A program made the translations under genes and the position numbers. Below, piece by piece: positions 10,125 to 19,817 of a stretch of DNA of 64,000 nucleotides (positions within the stretch are counted from its first letter, which is position 1; every line of letters starts with the position of its first letter). Source of the DNA: Sinomonas atrocyanea. GTDB taxonomy: Bacteria; Actinomycetota; Actinomycetes; Actinomycetales; Micrococcaceae. A model generated the notes under the pieces. It was not told the DNA's origin, ran no database searches, and saw only the letters and a list, made by a program, of their open reading frames with translations. Where the stretch lies: positions 2,108,001 through 2,172,000 of the forward strand of contig NZ_CP014518.1 of assembly GCF_001577305.1 (NCBI RefSeq), given 5' to 3'.

Positions 10125-10176
10125 GCAGAGAAGGAGGCCGGGACCAGCATCTGCTGGTCCCGGCCTCCTTCTCTGC
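10125..10176. terminator. Bidirectional terminator between secG and pgl
   Basis: Perfect 25-bp inverted repeat (10125-10149 and 10152-10176) with a 2-nt centre, lying between two convergent genes. It should terminate transcription from both sides. The arms contain the GAAGGAGGCC core also seen at 19818-19875. Confidence 0.85.
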
Positions 10177-10191
10177 GCTGCCGCGTCGGCG

Positions 10192-10998
10192 TCAGGCCGA
10201 CGCGGGCTCCTTGCGGACCAGCTCCTGGGGCACCTTCGCGGCGGCGGCGGCGTCGATGAGCCAGAGCGTGCGGGTGCGGCCCCTCGCTCCCGCGGCCGGC
10301 ACGTGCACGGCGCCGGCCCCGGCCAGGGCGAGACCGACGGCGCCCGCCTTGTCCTCGCCCGCCACGAGCATCCACACCTCGTCCGCGGACTTGATCGCCG
10401 GCAGCGTCAGCGAGATGCGGGCTGGAGGCGGCTTGGGCGCGTTCTCGACGCCGACCACGGTGCGCTCGGTCTCCCGGATTCCCGCCATCTCGGGGAACAG
10501 GGACGCGACGTGCGCGTCGGGCCCAACCCCGAGGAGCAGCACGTCGAACCGCGGCACGCCGCGCACGCCGCCGGGCAGCTCGGACTCGTGCTCGGCGGAC
10601 GCGGCCTCGGCCAGCCTGCGCGCGTAGTCCGCCGCCGCGTCGTCGGCCGTCGCGAAGTCTCCCGCCGCACCGGGGCGGTGCACCCGCGCCGGGTCGAGCG
10701 GCAGCCGCCCCAGCAGCGCCTCCTCGGCCTGGACCGTGTTGCGGTCGGAGGAGTCGGCCTCGACGAAGCGCTCGTCGCCCCACCACACGTTGACCTTCGA
10801 CCAGTCCACGGCACGGCACGCGGGCGAGTCCGCGACGGCGCGGAGGGTGCCGATGCCCATCGTCCCCCCGGTGAGCACGATCGTCGCCTCCCCGTACCGG
10901 TCCTGGGTGTCCACGAGCTTCGTGATGAGGCGGGCCGCGATCGCGGCGAGCAGCACGGACGAGTCGGGATGGATGCTCACACGGGGATCAGCGCTCAC
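10192..10998 (-). CDS. pgl: 6-phosphogluconolactonase
   Basis: Hydrolyses 6-phosphogluconolactone, the second step of the oxidative pentose-phosphate pathway. The roughly 268-residue protein belongs to the DevB/SOL family: LTGGTMGIGTL near the N terminus, VNVWWGDERFVEAD, and LLLGVGPDAHVASLFP. The GTG at 10998 overlaps the end of opcA by 11 nt; an in-frame GTG at 11010 is an alternative. It is third in a zwf-opcA-pgl operon, which fits its pathway. Confidence 0.95.
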   Translation of the reverse strand: MSADPRVSIHPDSSVLLAAIAARLITKLVDTQDRYGEATIVLTGGTMGIGTLRAVADSPACRAVDWSKVNVWWGDERFVEADSSDRNTVQAEEALLGRLPLDPARVHRPGAAGDFATADDAAADYARRLAEAASAEHESELPGGVRGVPRFDVLLLGVGPDAHVASLFPEMAGIRETERTVVGVENAPKPPPARISLTLPAIKSADEVWMLVAGEDKAGAVGLALAGAGAVHVPAAGARGRTRTLWLIDAAAAAKVPQELVRKEPASA

Positions 10999-11929
10999 TC
11001 GGCTGCACACTCCTCAGGTTCGTGCGCGGCAGCCCGGCGGTGAGGACTTCGCCGAAGACCTCATCCGGGTCGAGCCTGCGCAGCTCTTCGGTGAGGCAGT
11101 CTTGCAGACTCCGCCGCGGCAGGGCAATCCGCTGCGCGGGCTGGTCCGGCTGGGTCAGCTCGGCCACCGTGAACCCGGGGCGGTGCAGCTGGATGTCTCC
11201 CGTGGACCGCTGGAGGCGGACGCGCCGGATCCCCGTGCCCGCAGGATCGGCCACGATCGTCACCGGAGCGTCGAGCGTGAGCCCGAGCCACGCCGCGAGC
11301 AGCACGGTGCTGGGGGAGTCCGAGGCACCTTCGACTGTGACGGCGGAGACCGGCTCGGGATCGACCTGGTCCAGGGCCGCCGCGAGCTGGATGCGCCAGT
11401 TCGTCAGCCGCGTCCACGCGAGGTCGGTGTCGCCGGGGCGGTACGTCTCGCGCAGGTGGAAGAGCGCCGCGGTGGGGTCGGGCTCGTTGCCCGAGTCCGT
11501 GATGCGCCGGTGCGCGATGCAGCCGATCGAGGTGGCGCTCGCGTTGTCCGGGGCGCCGTGGGGCCACCAGGCCACGATCGGCGCGTCCGGGAGGAGCAGC
11601 GCCGCGACGAGCGACTCGCTCTCCTCGGCCAGCCGGCCGTAGCCGCGCAGCACGATCACCTCCGAGGCGCCGGCGTCGCCGCCGACCCGGATCTGGCCGT
11701 CGATGCGGTCCGCCGCGTCGCGGCCCGAGTCGACGAGCACGATGATGCGGCAGGGATGCTCGCGGCTGGCCTGGTTGGCGGCCTCGATCGCCTCCTCCTC
11801 GAACCCGTGCTTGGTGATGACCACGAGGGTGAGGACCCGCCCGAGGGCGACGACGCCGCCCCGGTGGCGCAGGTTCGTGATCTCCTTGGAGATCCGCGAG
11901 GTCGTGGTGTTCGGCAGGTCGATGATCAT
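10988..11929 (-). CDS. opcA: Glucose-6-phosphate dehydrogenase assembly protein OpcA
   Basis: OpcA is a non-catalytic partner needed for full activity of glucose-6-phosphate dehydrogenase in cyanobacteria and actinobacteria. The 313-residue protein starts MIIDLPNTTTSRISKEI, the family opening, and overlaps the end of zwf by 4 nt, so the two are translationally coupled. No enzyme motif is visible. Assignment rests on family resemblance and the diagnostic zwf-opcA-pgl context. Confidence 0.93.
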   Translation of the reverse strand: MIIDLPNTTTSRISKEITNLRHRGGVVALGRVLTLVVITKHGFEEEAIEAANQASREHPCRIIVLVDSGRDAADRIDGQIRVGGDAGASEVIVLRGYGRLAEESESLVAALLLPDAPIVAWWPHGAPDNASATSIGCIAHRRITDSGNEPDPTAALFHLRETYRPGDTDLAWTRLTNWRIQLAAALDQVDPEPVSAVTVEGASDSPSTVLLAAWLGLTLDAPVTIVADPAGTGIRRVRLQRSTGDIQLHRPGFTVAELTQPDQPAQRIALPRRSLQDCLTEELRRLDPDEVFGEVLTAGLPRTNLRSVQPSER

Positions 11930-13485
11930 GGTCGCCTCCAGGTGCGTCCGTCGCGGGCGAGGAGCTCGTCGGCGCTGCGGGGGCCCCAGCTGCCCGGCTC
12001 GTACGGTTCGGGCTGCTCGCCCGTGCTGGCCCAGTGCTCCTCGTACGGGTCGAGGATCTTCCAGGACAGCTCCACTTCCTCGTGCCGGGGGAAGAGCGGA
12101 GGCTCGCCGAGGAGCACATCGAGGATCAGGCGCTCGTACGCCTCGGGAGAGGACTCGGTGAAGGAGTGCCCGTAGCCGAAGTCCATGCTCACGTCGCGGA
12201 CCTCCATCTGCGTCCCCGGGACCTTGGAGCCGAACCGGATCGTGGCGCCCTCATCGGGCTGGACGCGGATGACCACGGCGTTCTGGCCGAATTCGGCCTC
12301 CTCCTGGTCCTGGAACAGCAGGTTGGGGGCGCGCTTGAACACCACGGCGATCTCCGTCACGCGGCGGCCGAGGCGCTTGCCCGCCCGCAGGTAGAACGGG
12401 ACGCCCGCCCAGCGGCGGGTATTGATGTCCACGCGGATCGCGGCATAGGTCTCCGTCGTCGAGTCGGCCGGGATGCCGTCCTCCTCGAGGTACCCCTTGA
12501 CGAGCTCGCCGCCCTGCCACCCGCCGAGGTACTGGCCGCGGGCCGAATGGGTCGAGAGGTCCTCGGGCAGCCGCACTGCGGCCAGGACCTTCTCCTTCTC
12601 GGCCCGCAGGTCGTCGGCGTTGAAGGAGATCGGCTCCTCCATGGCCGTCAGGGCGAGGAGCTGGAGGAGGTGGTTCTGGATGACGTCGCGCGCCGCCCCG
12701 ACCCCGTCGTAGTACCCTGCGCGGCCGCCGGTGCCGATGTCCTCCGCCATGGTGATCTGCACGTGGTCCACGTAGTTGGCGTTCCAGATCGGCTCGAACA
12801 GCATGTTCGCGAACCGCAGCGCAAGGATGTTCTGGACCGTCTCCTTGCCGAGGTAGTGGTCGATGCGGAAGACGGCATCGGGCGGGAAGACGGACTCCAC
12901 GATGTCGTTCAGGGCGCGGGCCGAGGCGAGGTCATGGCCGAACGGCTTCTCGATGACGACCCTGCGCCACTTGCCCTGCTCGGGCTGGGCGAGGCCGTGG
13001 GCGGAGAGCTGCCGGCACACCTGCTCGAACGCCTTGGGCGGGATCGAGAGGTAGAACGCGTGGTTGCCGCGCGTGCCGCGCTTCGCGTCGAGTTCCTCGA
13101 GGGTGGCCTTGAGGTTCTCGAAGGCCTCGTCGTCGTCGAAGGAACCCTGGACGAAACGGACGCCCTCGTTGAGCTGGGCCCAGACGGTCTCGTCGAAGGG
13201 CGTGCGGGCGTACTGCTTGACGGAGGCCTTGACCTCCTCCGCGAAGTCCTCGTGCTCCCATTCGCGGCGGGCGAAGCCCACCAGGGCGAAGCTCGGCGGC
13301 AGGAGGCCCCGGTTGGCGAGGTCGTACACGGCGGGCATGAGCTTCTTGCGCGCGAGGTCGCCGGTCACCCCGAAGAGCACGAGGGACGAGGGTCCCGCAA
13401 TACGGTTCAGGCGCCGGTCCCGCGGGTCGCGCAGCGGGTTCGAGCGCCGCTTGGTCCCGTTCGCGCCGTTGTCGTTCTCTGGCAT
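11926..13485 (-). CDS. zwf: Glucose-6-phosphate dehydrogenase
   Basis: Oxidises glucose 6-phosphate to 6-phosphogluconolactone, producing NADPH. The 519-residue protein has the dinucleotide loop FGVTGDLARKK and the substrate-binding active-site motif RIDHYLGKETV. The charged N-terminal stretch before the Rossmann fold (residues 1-30) is common in actinobacteria. It is followed by opcA and pgl with overlaps. The pgi terminator lies just upstream, and GAAAGG is the likely ribosome-binding site. Confidence 0.98.
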   Translation of the reverse strand: MPENDNGANGTKRRSNPLRDPRDRRLNRIAGPSSLVLFGVTGDLARKKLMPAVYDLANRGLLPPSFALVGFARREWEHEDFAEEVKASVKQYARTPFDETVWAQLNEGVRFVQGSFDDDEAFENLKATLEELDAKRGTRGNHAFYLSIPPKAFEQVCRQLSAHGLAQPEQGKWRRVVIEKPFGHDLASARALNDIVESVFPPDAVFRIDHYLGKETVQNILALRFANMLFEPIWNANYVDHVQITMAEDIGTGGRAGYYDGVGAARDVIQNHLLQLLALTAMEEPISFNADDLRAEKEKVLAAVRLPEDLSTHSARGQYLGGWQGGELVKGYLEEDGIPADSTTETYAAIRVDINTRRWAGVPFYLRAGKRLGRRVTEIAVVFKRAPNLLFQDQEEAEFGQNAVVIRVQPDEGATIRFGSKVPGTQMEVRDVSMDFGYGHSFTESSPEAYERLILDVLLGEPPLFPRHEEVELSWKILDPYEEHWASTGEQPEPYEPGSWGPRSADELLARDGRTWRRP

Positions 13486-13525
13486 GATGCCTTTCTAGTC
13501 CATCGGATGCGGTCCGCGCAGCGGA

Positions 13526-13567
13526 CACGAGCGGCCGGCCCGGAGCGGTCCGGGCCGGCCGCTCGTG
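13526..13567 (-). terminator. Terminator after pgi
   Basis: Perfect 19-bp stem (13526-13544 with 13549-13567) and a GCGG loop, ending 4 nt before the pgi stop. It separates the tkt-tal-pgi transcript from zwf. Confidence 0.8.
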
Positions 13568-13571
13568 GGCG

Positions 13572-15182
13572 TCAGCGCGCCAGCGCCGAGATGAGACCGG
13601 TCAGCTGCGCGACGCCTGCCGCGCGGTCGGTGAGGTGGAGCTGCAGCACGGGGCGCCCGTGCTCGCGCAGCACCTGGGCGTCGCCGGCGGCCTGCGCGGC
13701 GATGAGCCGCCCGAAGGTGAACGGGCGCTCGGGGACGTCGACATCCTGCGCGGCGTCCGCCGTGACCTGGAGGAAGACGCCGACGGCGGGGCCCCCCTTG
13801 TGGAACTGCCCCGTGGAGTGCAGGAAGCGCGGGCCCCAGCCGAACGTCGTCGGGCGTCCCGTGGCCGCGGCGAGCTCATCGCGGACGGCCTCGAGCTTCG
13901 GGTACGCAAGCCGGTCAAGGTAGGCCTGCAGGCTCAGGTAGCCCCGTGGGCCGAGCTGGCCCAGGAGCGCCTTGAGGGCCTCCTCGACCGTCGAGGAGCC
14001 CTCGAGCCAGTCGCCGCCCCGCACCTCGATGGCACCCTCGGTGAAGAGCGCCGGGGTGGGCTCCGGCTGGGCATCTAGCAGGCCGCGTGCCGCCGCCTTG
14101 GCGGCCTCCACATCGGGCTGGTCGAACGGATTGATGCCGAGCAGGCGCCCGGCCACGGCCGTCGCGAACTCCCACACGAGCATCTGCGTCGCGAGCGAGC
14201 CGCCGACCGCCGCCTCGTTGGCGCCGAGGGAGGGCTCGCCGTCCGCGGAGACGAGCCGCACCACGAGCACGTCCTCCGCTCCCGAGGTGACCTCGGGGGC
14301 GCCGGCGCCGGCGACGACGGGGAGCACCCCGCGGCCGATCTTGCCGGTCGACTCGGCGATGAGCTGCTCGGCCCAGTCCGCGAAGCCGGCGATGCCGGAG
14401 CCGTCCTCGACGATGACGATCTTGTCCCGCAGCGGGGACGTGCCCCCGAGCGCCGCGCCCAGCTGCAGGCCGATGTTGTCCTCGGAGTCGTCCCGCAGGA
14501 GCTCCGCGGCCTCCTCGGCCTCGTCGAGGAGCGCCTGGAGGTCGACGCCGGCCAGCCCCGCCGGCACGAGCCCGAAGGCGGTCAGCGCCGAGTAGCGGCC
14601 GCCGACGGTCGGGTCGGCCTTGAACACGGCCCGGTACCCGGCCTCGCGGGAGGCGCTCTCGAGCGGGGATCCGGGATCAGTCACGACGACGATCCGCGAC
14701 GCCGCGTCGATGCCGGCCTCGGTGAAGGCCGCCTCGAAGGCCCGTCGCTGCGAGTCGGTCTCGACCGTGGAGCCCGACTTGGAGGAGACGACGATGGCCG
14801 TGTTCGCCAGACGCTCGCCGAGGGCCGCGGCGACCTGCTCGGGGTCGGTCGAGTCGAGCACCACGAGGGGAACCCCGGCGGTGCCGGCGATCACCTCGGG
14901 GGCCAGGGAGGACCCGCCCATGCCGCACAGGACGATGCGGTCCACACCCTCGGAGCGGAACGCGTCGCGCAGCGCGGTGATCTCCGCGATGAGAGGCTGG
15001 GAGACGGTGGCCGCCTCCGTCCACCCCAGGCGCTTGGCCGACTCCTCCTCCGCGTCCGGCCCCCACAGGGTGGCGTCCTTGGCGAAGATGCGGCTGGCCA
15101 CCGAGTCGGCCACGAGCTGCTTCACGTGCGCGTCGACGGCCGCTTGGGCGGCGCCGGTCGCCGCGAAGGTCAGGGCGCTCAT
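13572..15182 (-). CDS. pgi: Glucose-6-phosphate isomerase
   Basis: Interconverts glucose 6-phosphate and fructose 6-phosphate. The 536-residue protein contains SIS-type sugar-phosphate binding motifs (GMGGSSLAPEV, VVSSKSGSTVET) and the PGI-like signature GGRYSALTAFGLVP. It resembles the divergent actinobacterial PGI that sits with tal and tkt rather than the E. coli type. The ATG at 15182 overlaps the tal stop by 4 nt; the frame continues upstream antisense to coding sense in tal but without family similarity. Third gene of tkt-tal-pgi. Confidence 0.93.
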   Translation of the reverse strand: MSALTFAATGAAQAAVDAHVKQLVADSVASRIFAKDATLWGPDAEEESAKRLGWTEAATVSQPLIAEITALRDAFRSEGVDRIVLCGMGGSSLAPEVIAGTAGVPLVVLDSTDPEQVAAALGERLANTAIVVSSKSGSTVETDSQRRAFEAAFTEAGIDAASRIVVVTDPGSPLESASREAGYRAVFKADPTVGGRYSALTAFGLVPAGLAGVDLQALLDEAEEAAELLRDDSEDNIGLQLGAALGGTSPLRDKIVIVEDGSGIAGFADWAEQLIAESTGKIGRGVLPVVAGAGAPEVTSGAEDVLVVRLVSADGEPSLGANEAAVGGSLATQMLVWEFATAVAGRLLGINPFDQPDVEAAKAAARGLLDAQPEPTPALFTEGAIEVRGGDWLEGSSTVEEALKALLGQLGPRGYLSLQAYLDRLAYPKLEAVRDELAAATGRPTTFGWGPRFLHSTGQFHKGGPAVGVFLQVTADAAQDVDVPERPFTFGRLIAAQAAGDAQVLREHGRPVLQLHLTDRAAGVAQLTGLISALAR

Positions 15183-16300
15183 GCGCGGGCCCCGTGCGCG
15201 GTCTCGGAGAGGGTGCGCTCGACGTCGGCGAGGAGGTCCTTCCAGGAGGCGACGAACTTGTCCAGGCCCTCGGATTCGAGGACGGCGACGACGTCGTTGT
15301 AGTCGATGCCGAGCTCGGCCAGGGCATCGAGGTGGGCGTTGGCCTCGGCGTAGGTGCCGGTCACCGTGTCGCCGGTGACCTCGGCGTGGTCGAAGGTTGC
15401 CTCGAGGGTCTTCTCCGGCATCGTGTTCACCACGCCGGGGGCGACGAGGCCCGTGACGTAGAGGGTGTCGGGGAGCGAGGGGTCCTTGACCCCGGTCGAG
15501 GCCCACAGCGGGCGCTGGGGCAGGGCCCCGGCGTCGGCGAGGAGCTTCCACCGCTCGGTGGTGAACTCCTCCTCGTAGATCTGGTAGGCGAGGCGGGCGT
15601 TGGCCAGGCCGGCCTTGCCCTTGAGGGCCGCAGCCTGCTCGGTGCCGATCTTCTCGAGGCGCTTGTCGATCTCGGTGTCCACGCGGGAGACGAAGAACGA
15701 GGCGACGGAGTGGATCTTCGACAGGTCGTGGCCCGCGGCCTTGGCCTTCTCGAGGCCGGTCATGAACGCGTTGATCACCGCGCGGTAGCGGGTGAGGGAG
15801 AAGATCAGGGTCACGTTGACGCTGATGCCCTCGGCGAGGGTCGCGGAGATCGCCTCGAGTCCCTCGAGCGTCGCGGGGATCTTGATGTGCACGTTCGGCT
15901 GCGCGACCTTGGCGTGCAGGCGCTTGGCCTCCGCGATCGTGCCGGCGGTGTCCCAGGCGAGGCGGGGGTCGACCTCGATGGAGACCCGGCCGTCCACGCC
16001 GCGGGTCGCCTCGGCGACGGGGGCGAAGAGCTGGCAGGCGTCGGCGACGTCCGCGGTGGTGATCTCGAAGACGGTCTTCTCGGCGTCGGCGCCCTCGGCG
16101 ACGAGCTCGCGCAGCTGGCCGTCATAGCCGTGGCCCTTGGTGATCGCGGCCTGGAAGATGGTCGGGTTGGTGGTCACGCCGACGACGTTCTTCTCGGAGA
16201 TGAGCGCGGCCAGGGAGCCGTCCTCGAGGCGCTGGCGGGAGAGGTCGTCGAGCCAGATGGACACGCCCGCGTCGGAGAGGGCCTGGGTGGGGGTAGTCAT
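15179..16300 (-). CDS. tal: Transaldolase
   Basis: Transfers a dihydroxyacetone unit between sugar phosphates in the non-oxidative pentose-phosphate pathway through a Schiff base. The 373-residue protein has GVTTNPTIFQAA near the N terminus and the active-site lysine motif HIKIPATLEGLEA; the length is that of the actinobacterial/cyanobacterial long form. The ATG at 16300 is preceded by AGGAG in the transcript. It lies 20 nt after tkt and overlaps pgi by 4 nt. Confidence 0.97.
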   Translation of the reverse strand: MTTPTQALSDAGVSIWLDDLSRQRLEDGSLAALISEKNVVGVTTNPTIFQAAITKGHGYDGQLRELVAEGADAEKTVFEITTADVADACQLFAPVAEATRGVDGRVSIEVDPRLAWDTAGTIAEAKRLHAKVAQPNVHIKIPATLEGLEAISATLAEGISVNVTLIFSLTRYRAVINAFMTGLEKAKAAGHDLSKIHSVASFFVSRVDTEIDKRLEKIGTEQAAALKGKAGLANARLAYQIYEEEFTTERWKLLADAGALPQRPLWASTGVKDPSLPDTLYVTGLVAPGVVNTMPEKTLEATFDHAEVTGDTVTGTYAEANAHLDALAELGIDYNDVVAVLESEGLDKFVASWKDLLADVERTLSETAHGARA

Positions 16301-16320
16301 GGGAGGTGCTCCTCGTGGGG

Positions 16321-18438
16321 TCAGGCCGCGGCGGCGGCGATGGAGTCCTTGGCGGCGGCGGCGACCGCCTCGGCGGTGATGCCGAACTCGGTGAAGAGGG
16401 TCTTGTAGTCGGCGGAGGCGCCGTAGTGCTCGAGGCTGACCGAGCGGCCGGCGTCGCCGACGAAAAGGTGCCAGGTCAGCGCCAGGCCGGCCTCGACCGA
16501 GACGCGGGCCCTGACGGCCGCGGGCAGGACCGACTCGCGGTACTCCTCGTCCTGGGCGTCGAACCACTCGACGCACGGCATGGAGACCACGCGGGCCGCG
16601 ACGCCCTCGCCGGCCAGCGCCTCGCGGGCGGCGACCGCGAGCTGGACCTCGGAGCCGGTGGCGATGAGGATGACGTCCGGGGCGACGTCGGCGCCGTCCC
16701 GCTGCGCCTCGGCCAGGACGTAGCCGCCCTTGGAGACGTTGGAGGCGGAGGCGAAGCCGCCCTCGCCGCGCTCCCAGGTGGGGAGGTTCTGCCGGGTCAG
16801 GACGATCCCTGCCGGGTGGGAGGTGTTCTCCAGGATGGCCTTCCACGCCTGGGCGGTCTCGTTGGCGTCGGCGGGGCGGACCACGTGCAGGCCGGGGATC
16901 GCGCGCAGGGAGGCGAGCTGCTCGACGGGCTGATGGGTGGGGCCGTCCTCGCCCAGGCCGATCGAGTCGTGCGTCCACACGTACGTGGACGGGATGCCCA
17001 TGAGCGCGGAGAGGCGGATGGCCGGGCGCTGGTAGTCGGAGAAGATCAGGAACGTTCCGGAGAACGCGCGGGTCTTCCCGCCGAGGGTGATGCCGTTGAC
17101 GATCGCGGCGGCGGCGTGCTCGCGGATGCCGAAGTGGAGCACGCGGCCGTAGGGGTTGCCCTCCCACGCGTGGGTCGAGCGCGAGGCCGGGATGAACGAG
17201 GGCGAGCCCTCGATCGTGGTGTTGTTCGACTCCGCGAGGTCCGCGGACCCGCCCCAGAGCTCGGGCAGGACCGGGCCGATCGCGTTGAGGACCTTGCCCG
17301 AGGCGGCGCGGGTGGAGACGTCCTTCCCGGCGGGGAACTCGGGCAAGGACTCGGCCCAGCCCTCGGGGAGGCGGCGGGCCTCGATGCGCTCGTGCAGCTT
17401 CGCCGCGTCGGGGTTGGCGGCCTTCCACGCGTCGAAGGACTCCTGCCAGGCGGCCTTGGCCTCCTCGCCGCGCTCGACGGCCTTGCGCGTGTGCTCGAGG
17501 ACCTCGGGGTCGATGTCGAAGGACTTGGCGGGGTCGAAGCCCAGGATCTCCTTCAGGGCCGCGACCTCCTCGGCGCCCAGGGCCGAGCCGTGGATCTTGC
17601 CGGTGTTCTGCTTGGTCGGGGCGGGCCAGCCGATGACCGTGCGCAGGGAGATGATCGAGGGCCGGCCGGTCTCGGCCTTGGCGGCCAGGAGGGCGTCGTA
17701 GAGGGCGGGGACGTCCTCCTTGTATTCGCCCGTGGCGGTCCAGTCGACGCGCTGGGTGTGCCAGCCGTAGGCCTCGTAGCGCTTCAGGACGTCCTCGGTG
17801 AAGGCGACGTCGGTGTCGTCCTCGATCGAGATGTGGTTCTCGTCGTAGATCACCACGAGGTTGCCCAGCTCCTGGTGGCCGGCGAGGGAGGAGGCCTCGG
17901 CGGTCACGCCCTCCTGCAGGTCGCCGTCGGAGGCGATGACCCACACCGTGTGGTCGAACGGGGACTCGCCGGTGGCGGCCTGGGGGTCGTAGAGGCCCCG
18001 CTCGCGGCGGCCGGAGTAGGCGAACCCGACCGAGGAGGCCAGGCCCTGCCCGAGCGGGCCGGTAGTGATCTCCACGCCCTTGGTGTGCCCGTACTCCGGG
18101 TGGCCCGGGGTCAGGGACCCCCAGGTGCGCAGGGACTCGAGGTCCTCCAGCTCGAGCCCGTAGCCGGACAGGAACAGCTGGATGTACAGGGTCAGGGACG
18201 AGTGGCCGGGGGAGAGGATGAACCGGTCACGGCCGATCCACGTCGGGTCCGCCGGGTCGTGGCGCATGAGCTTCTGGAACAGCAGGTACGCGGCCGGGGC
18301 CAGGCTCATCGCGGTGCCCGGGTGTCCGTTGCCCACCTTCTGCACCGCGTCCGCCGCGAGCACGCGGATCGTGTCGACGGCCTTGCGATCCAGGTCGGTC
18401 CAGGTCAGTTCTTGCACATCCACAGCAGGCACGTACAC
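16321..18438 (-). CDS. tkt: Transketolase
   Basis: Thiamine-diphosphate enzyme moving two-carbon units between sugar phosphates. The 705-residue protein has all hallmarks: GNGHPGTAMSLAPAAYLLF near the N terminus, TGPLGQGLASSVGFA, the ThDP motif SDGDLQEGV, HDSIGLGEDGPTHQPVEQL, and the C-terminal domain with VSMPCVEWFD. GTG at 18438 is used, with AGAGGGG just upstream; a GTG two codons later is equally possible. First gene of the tkt-tal-pgi operon. Confidence 0.97.
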   Translation of the reverse strand: MYVPAVDVQELTWTDLDRKAVDTIRVLAADAVQKVGNGHPGTAMSLAPAAYLLFQKLMRHDPADPTWIGRDRFILSPGHSSLTLYIQLFLSGYGLELEDLESLRTWGSLTPGHPEYGHTKGVEITTGPLGQGLASSVGFAYSGRRERGLYDPQAATGESPFDHTVWVIASDGDLQEGVTAEASSLAGHQELGNLVVIYDENHISIEDDTDVAFTEDVLKRYEAYGWHTQRVDWTATGEYKEDVPALYDALLAAKAETGRPSIISLRTVIGWPAPTKQNTGKIHGSALGAEEVAALKEILGFDPAKSFDIDPEVLEHTRKAVERGEEAKAAWQESFDAWKAANPDAAKLHERIEARRLPEGWAESLPEFPAGKDVSTRAASGKVLNAIGPVLPELWGGSADLAESNNTTIEGSPSFIPASRSTHAWEGNPYGRVLHFGIREHAAAAIVNGITLGGKTRAFSGTFLIFSDYQRPAIRLSALMGIPSTYVWTHDSIGLGEDGPTHQPVEQLASLRAIPGLHVVRPADANETAQAWKAILENTSHPAGIVLTRQNLPTWERGEGGFASASNVSKGGYVLAEAQRDGADVAPDVILIATGSEVQLAVAAREALAGEGVAARVVSMPCVEWFDAQDEEYRESVLPAAVRARVSVEAGLALTWHLFVGDAGRSVSLEHYGASADYKTLFTEFGITAEAVAAAAKDSIAAAAA

Positions 18439-18853
18439 GGCCCCTCTCCATTGCTGGCGGCAGGCAGCCTACGGGGCACGCGAATGGTGGGCCCTGCAAT
18501 GCATCCTGCCAGCCGTTCACCATCGAAACGTTTGTCGGTGTCTGCCCACTGCCCTCATGCGCCTTTCCCCACACATCTCCGGCCACCGGTCTGGCTGGCC
18601 GTTCGTCCCGGGGGCGCGTCCCAGCAGCAGGTCATCCAACCTCATACTAGCCACGGCGCGCGGCCGGGGGTGAGGTGTTTCAGGAAATTGCCACTGATAT
18701 TCCGCTCTGTGAACACGCCGGGGGCGGATGTCCGGGCGGCGCCGCCGGTGGTCCCGGCGAACCGGGTGGCGCACGGGCGGCGGGTATCATGGAGGCGGTC
18801 CCCGAGCACCCCTTGCGGGGACCGACGATCCCGAGTAGAAGAGTCGCGCATCC
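18439..18853. other. Divergent intergenic region tkt/ctaB
   Basis: 415 nt without a convincing gene. It holds an AT-richer island at about 18668-18712, likely promoter DNA, and a TATCAT hexamer at 18785-18790 that could be the ctaB -10. The ctaB leader would then contain a 7-bp hairpin (18797-18803 with 18817-18823). Frames through this region are high-GC noise. Confidence 0.5.
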
Positions 18854-19801
18854 GTGAGCACAGCAGACGCCCCCGCCACAGCACCGTCCAGGCCAGCGAA
18901 GCTCGGCCTGCGACGCAAGATCAAGGCGTACGTCGCCCTCACCAAGCCCCGGGTCATCGAGCTGCTGCTCGTGAGCACGCTGCCGACCATGATCTACGCC
19001 GAGCGCGGCTTCCCGTCGATCGGGCTCATCCTCGCCACCCTCGTGGGCGGGGCGTTCGCGGCGGGCAGCGCCGGAGCCTTCAACTGCTACATCGACCGGG
19101 ACATCGACCGGCTCATGCGGCGCACTGAGAACCGCCCGCTCGTGACGGGAGAGGTGACGCCGCGGGAGGCGCTCGTCTTCTCCTGGGTCCTGGGCATCGC
19201 ATCGCTCGCCATCCTGTGGTTCGGCGCCAACCCGCTCTCGGCGGTGCTCGGCGCCGGTGCCATCTTCTTCTACGTGGTGGTCTACACCCTCGTCCTCAAG
19301 CGCAGGACCGCCCAGAACATCGTCTGGGGCGGTGCCGCCGGCTGCTTCCCCGTGCTCATCGCCTGGTCGGCGGTGACCAACACCATCGAGTGGCCCGCCG
19401 TCATCCTCTTCCTCGTGATCTTCCTGTGGACCCCGCCGCACTACTGGCCGCTGTCCATGCGGTACGGCGAGGACTACCGCAATGCGCAGGTGCCGATGCT
19501 CGGCGCGGTCGCCGGGGCGAAGATCGTGGCCGTGCAGGTGGTCCTGTACGCCTGGGCCATGGTGATGGCCTCGCTCCTGCTCGTCCCGCTCGGCCACGCC
19601 GGCTGGGTGTACACGCTCACCGCGCTCGCCTCGGGGGCATGGTTCCTGTACGAGTCGCACGCGCTCTACGCCCGCGCCCAGCGCGAGGAGATCCAGGACA
19701 AGAAGGCCATGAAGGTCTTCCACGGGTCCATCAGCTACCTGACGCTGCTCTTCCTCGCGCTCGCCGTCGACCCCTTCGTGGGAGGCCCGCTCCTGGGCTG
19801 A
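18854..19801 (+). CDS. ctaB: Protoheme IX farnesyltransferase (heme O synthase)
   Basis: Adds a farnesyl group to heme b, giving heme O for cytochrome oxidase. The 315-residue integral membrane protein of the UbiA prenyltransferase superfamily has seven to nine hydrophobic helices and the aspartate-rich prenyl-diphosphate motif CYIDRDIDRLMRRTENRPL, plus KPRVIELLL in the first helix. It starts at GTG 18854. The convergent partner across a 27-bp terminator is ctaA, which uses its product; SURF1 lies elsewhere in the window. Confidence 0.96.
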   Translation: MSTADAPATAPSRPAKLGLRRKIKAYVALTKPRVIELLLVSTLPTMIYAERGFPSIGLILATLVGGAFAAGSAGAFNCYIDRDIDRLMRRTENRPLVTGEVTPREALVFSWVLGIASLAILWFGANPLSAVLGAGAIFFYVVVYTLVLKRRTAQNIVWGGAAGCFPVLIAWSAVTNTIEWPAVILFLVIFLWTPPHYWPLSMRYGEDYRNAQVPMLGAVAGAKIVAVQVVLYAWAMVMASLLLVPLGHAGWVYTLTALASGAWFLYESHALYARAQREEIQDKKAMKVFHGSISYLTLLFLALAVDPFVGGPLLG

Positions 19802-19817
19802 GCGGGGCGAGCACAGC

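Noticed and set aside
16298..17944. Extension of the transaldolase frame upstream to 921 codons
   Set aside because: The extra N-terminal part overlaps transketolase in another frame and has no similarity; the ATG at 16300 matches the family start.
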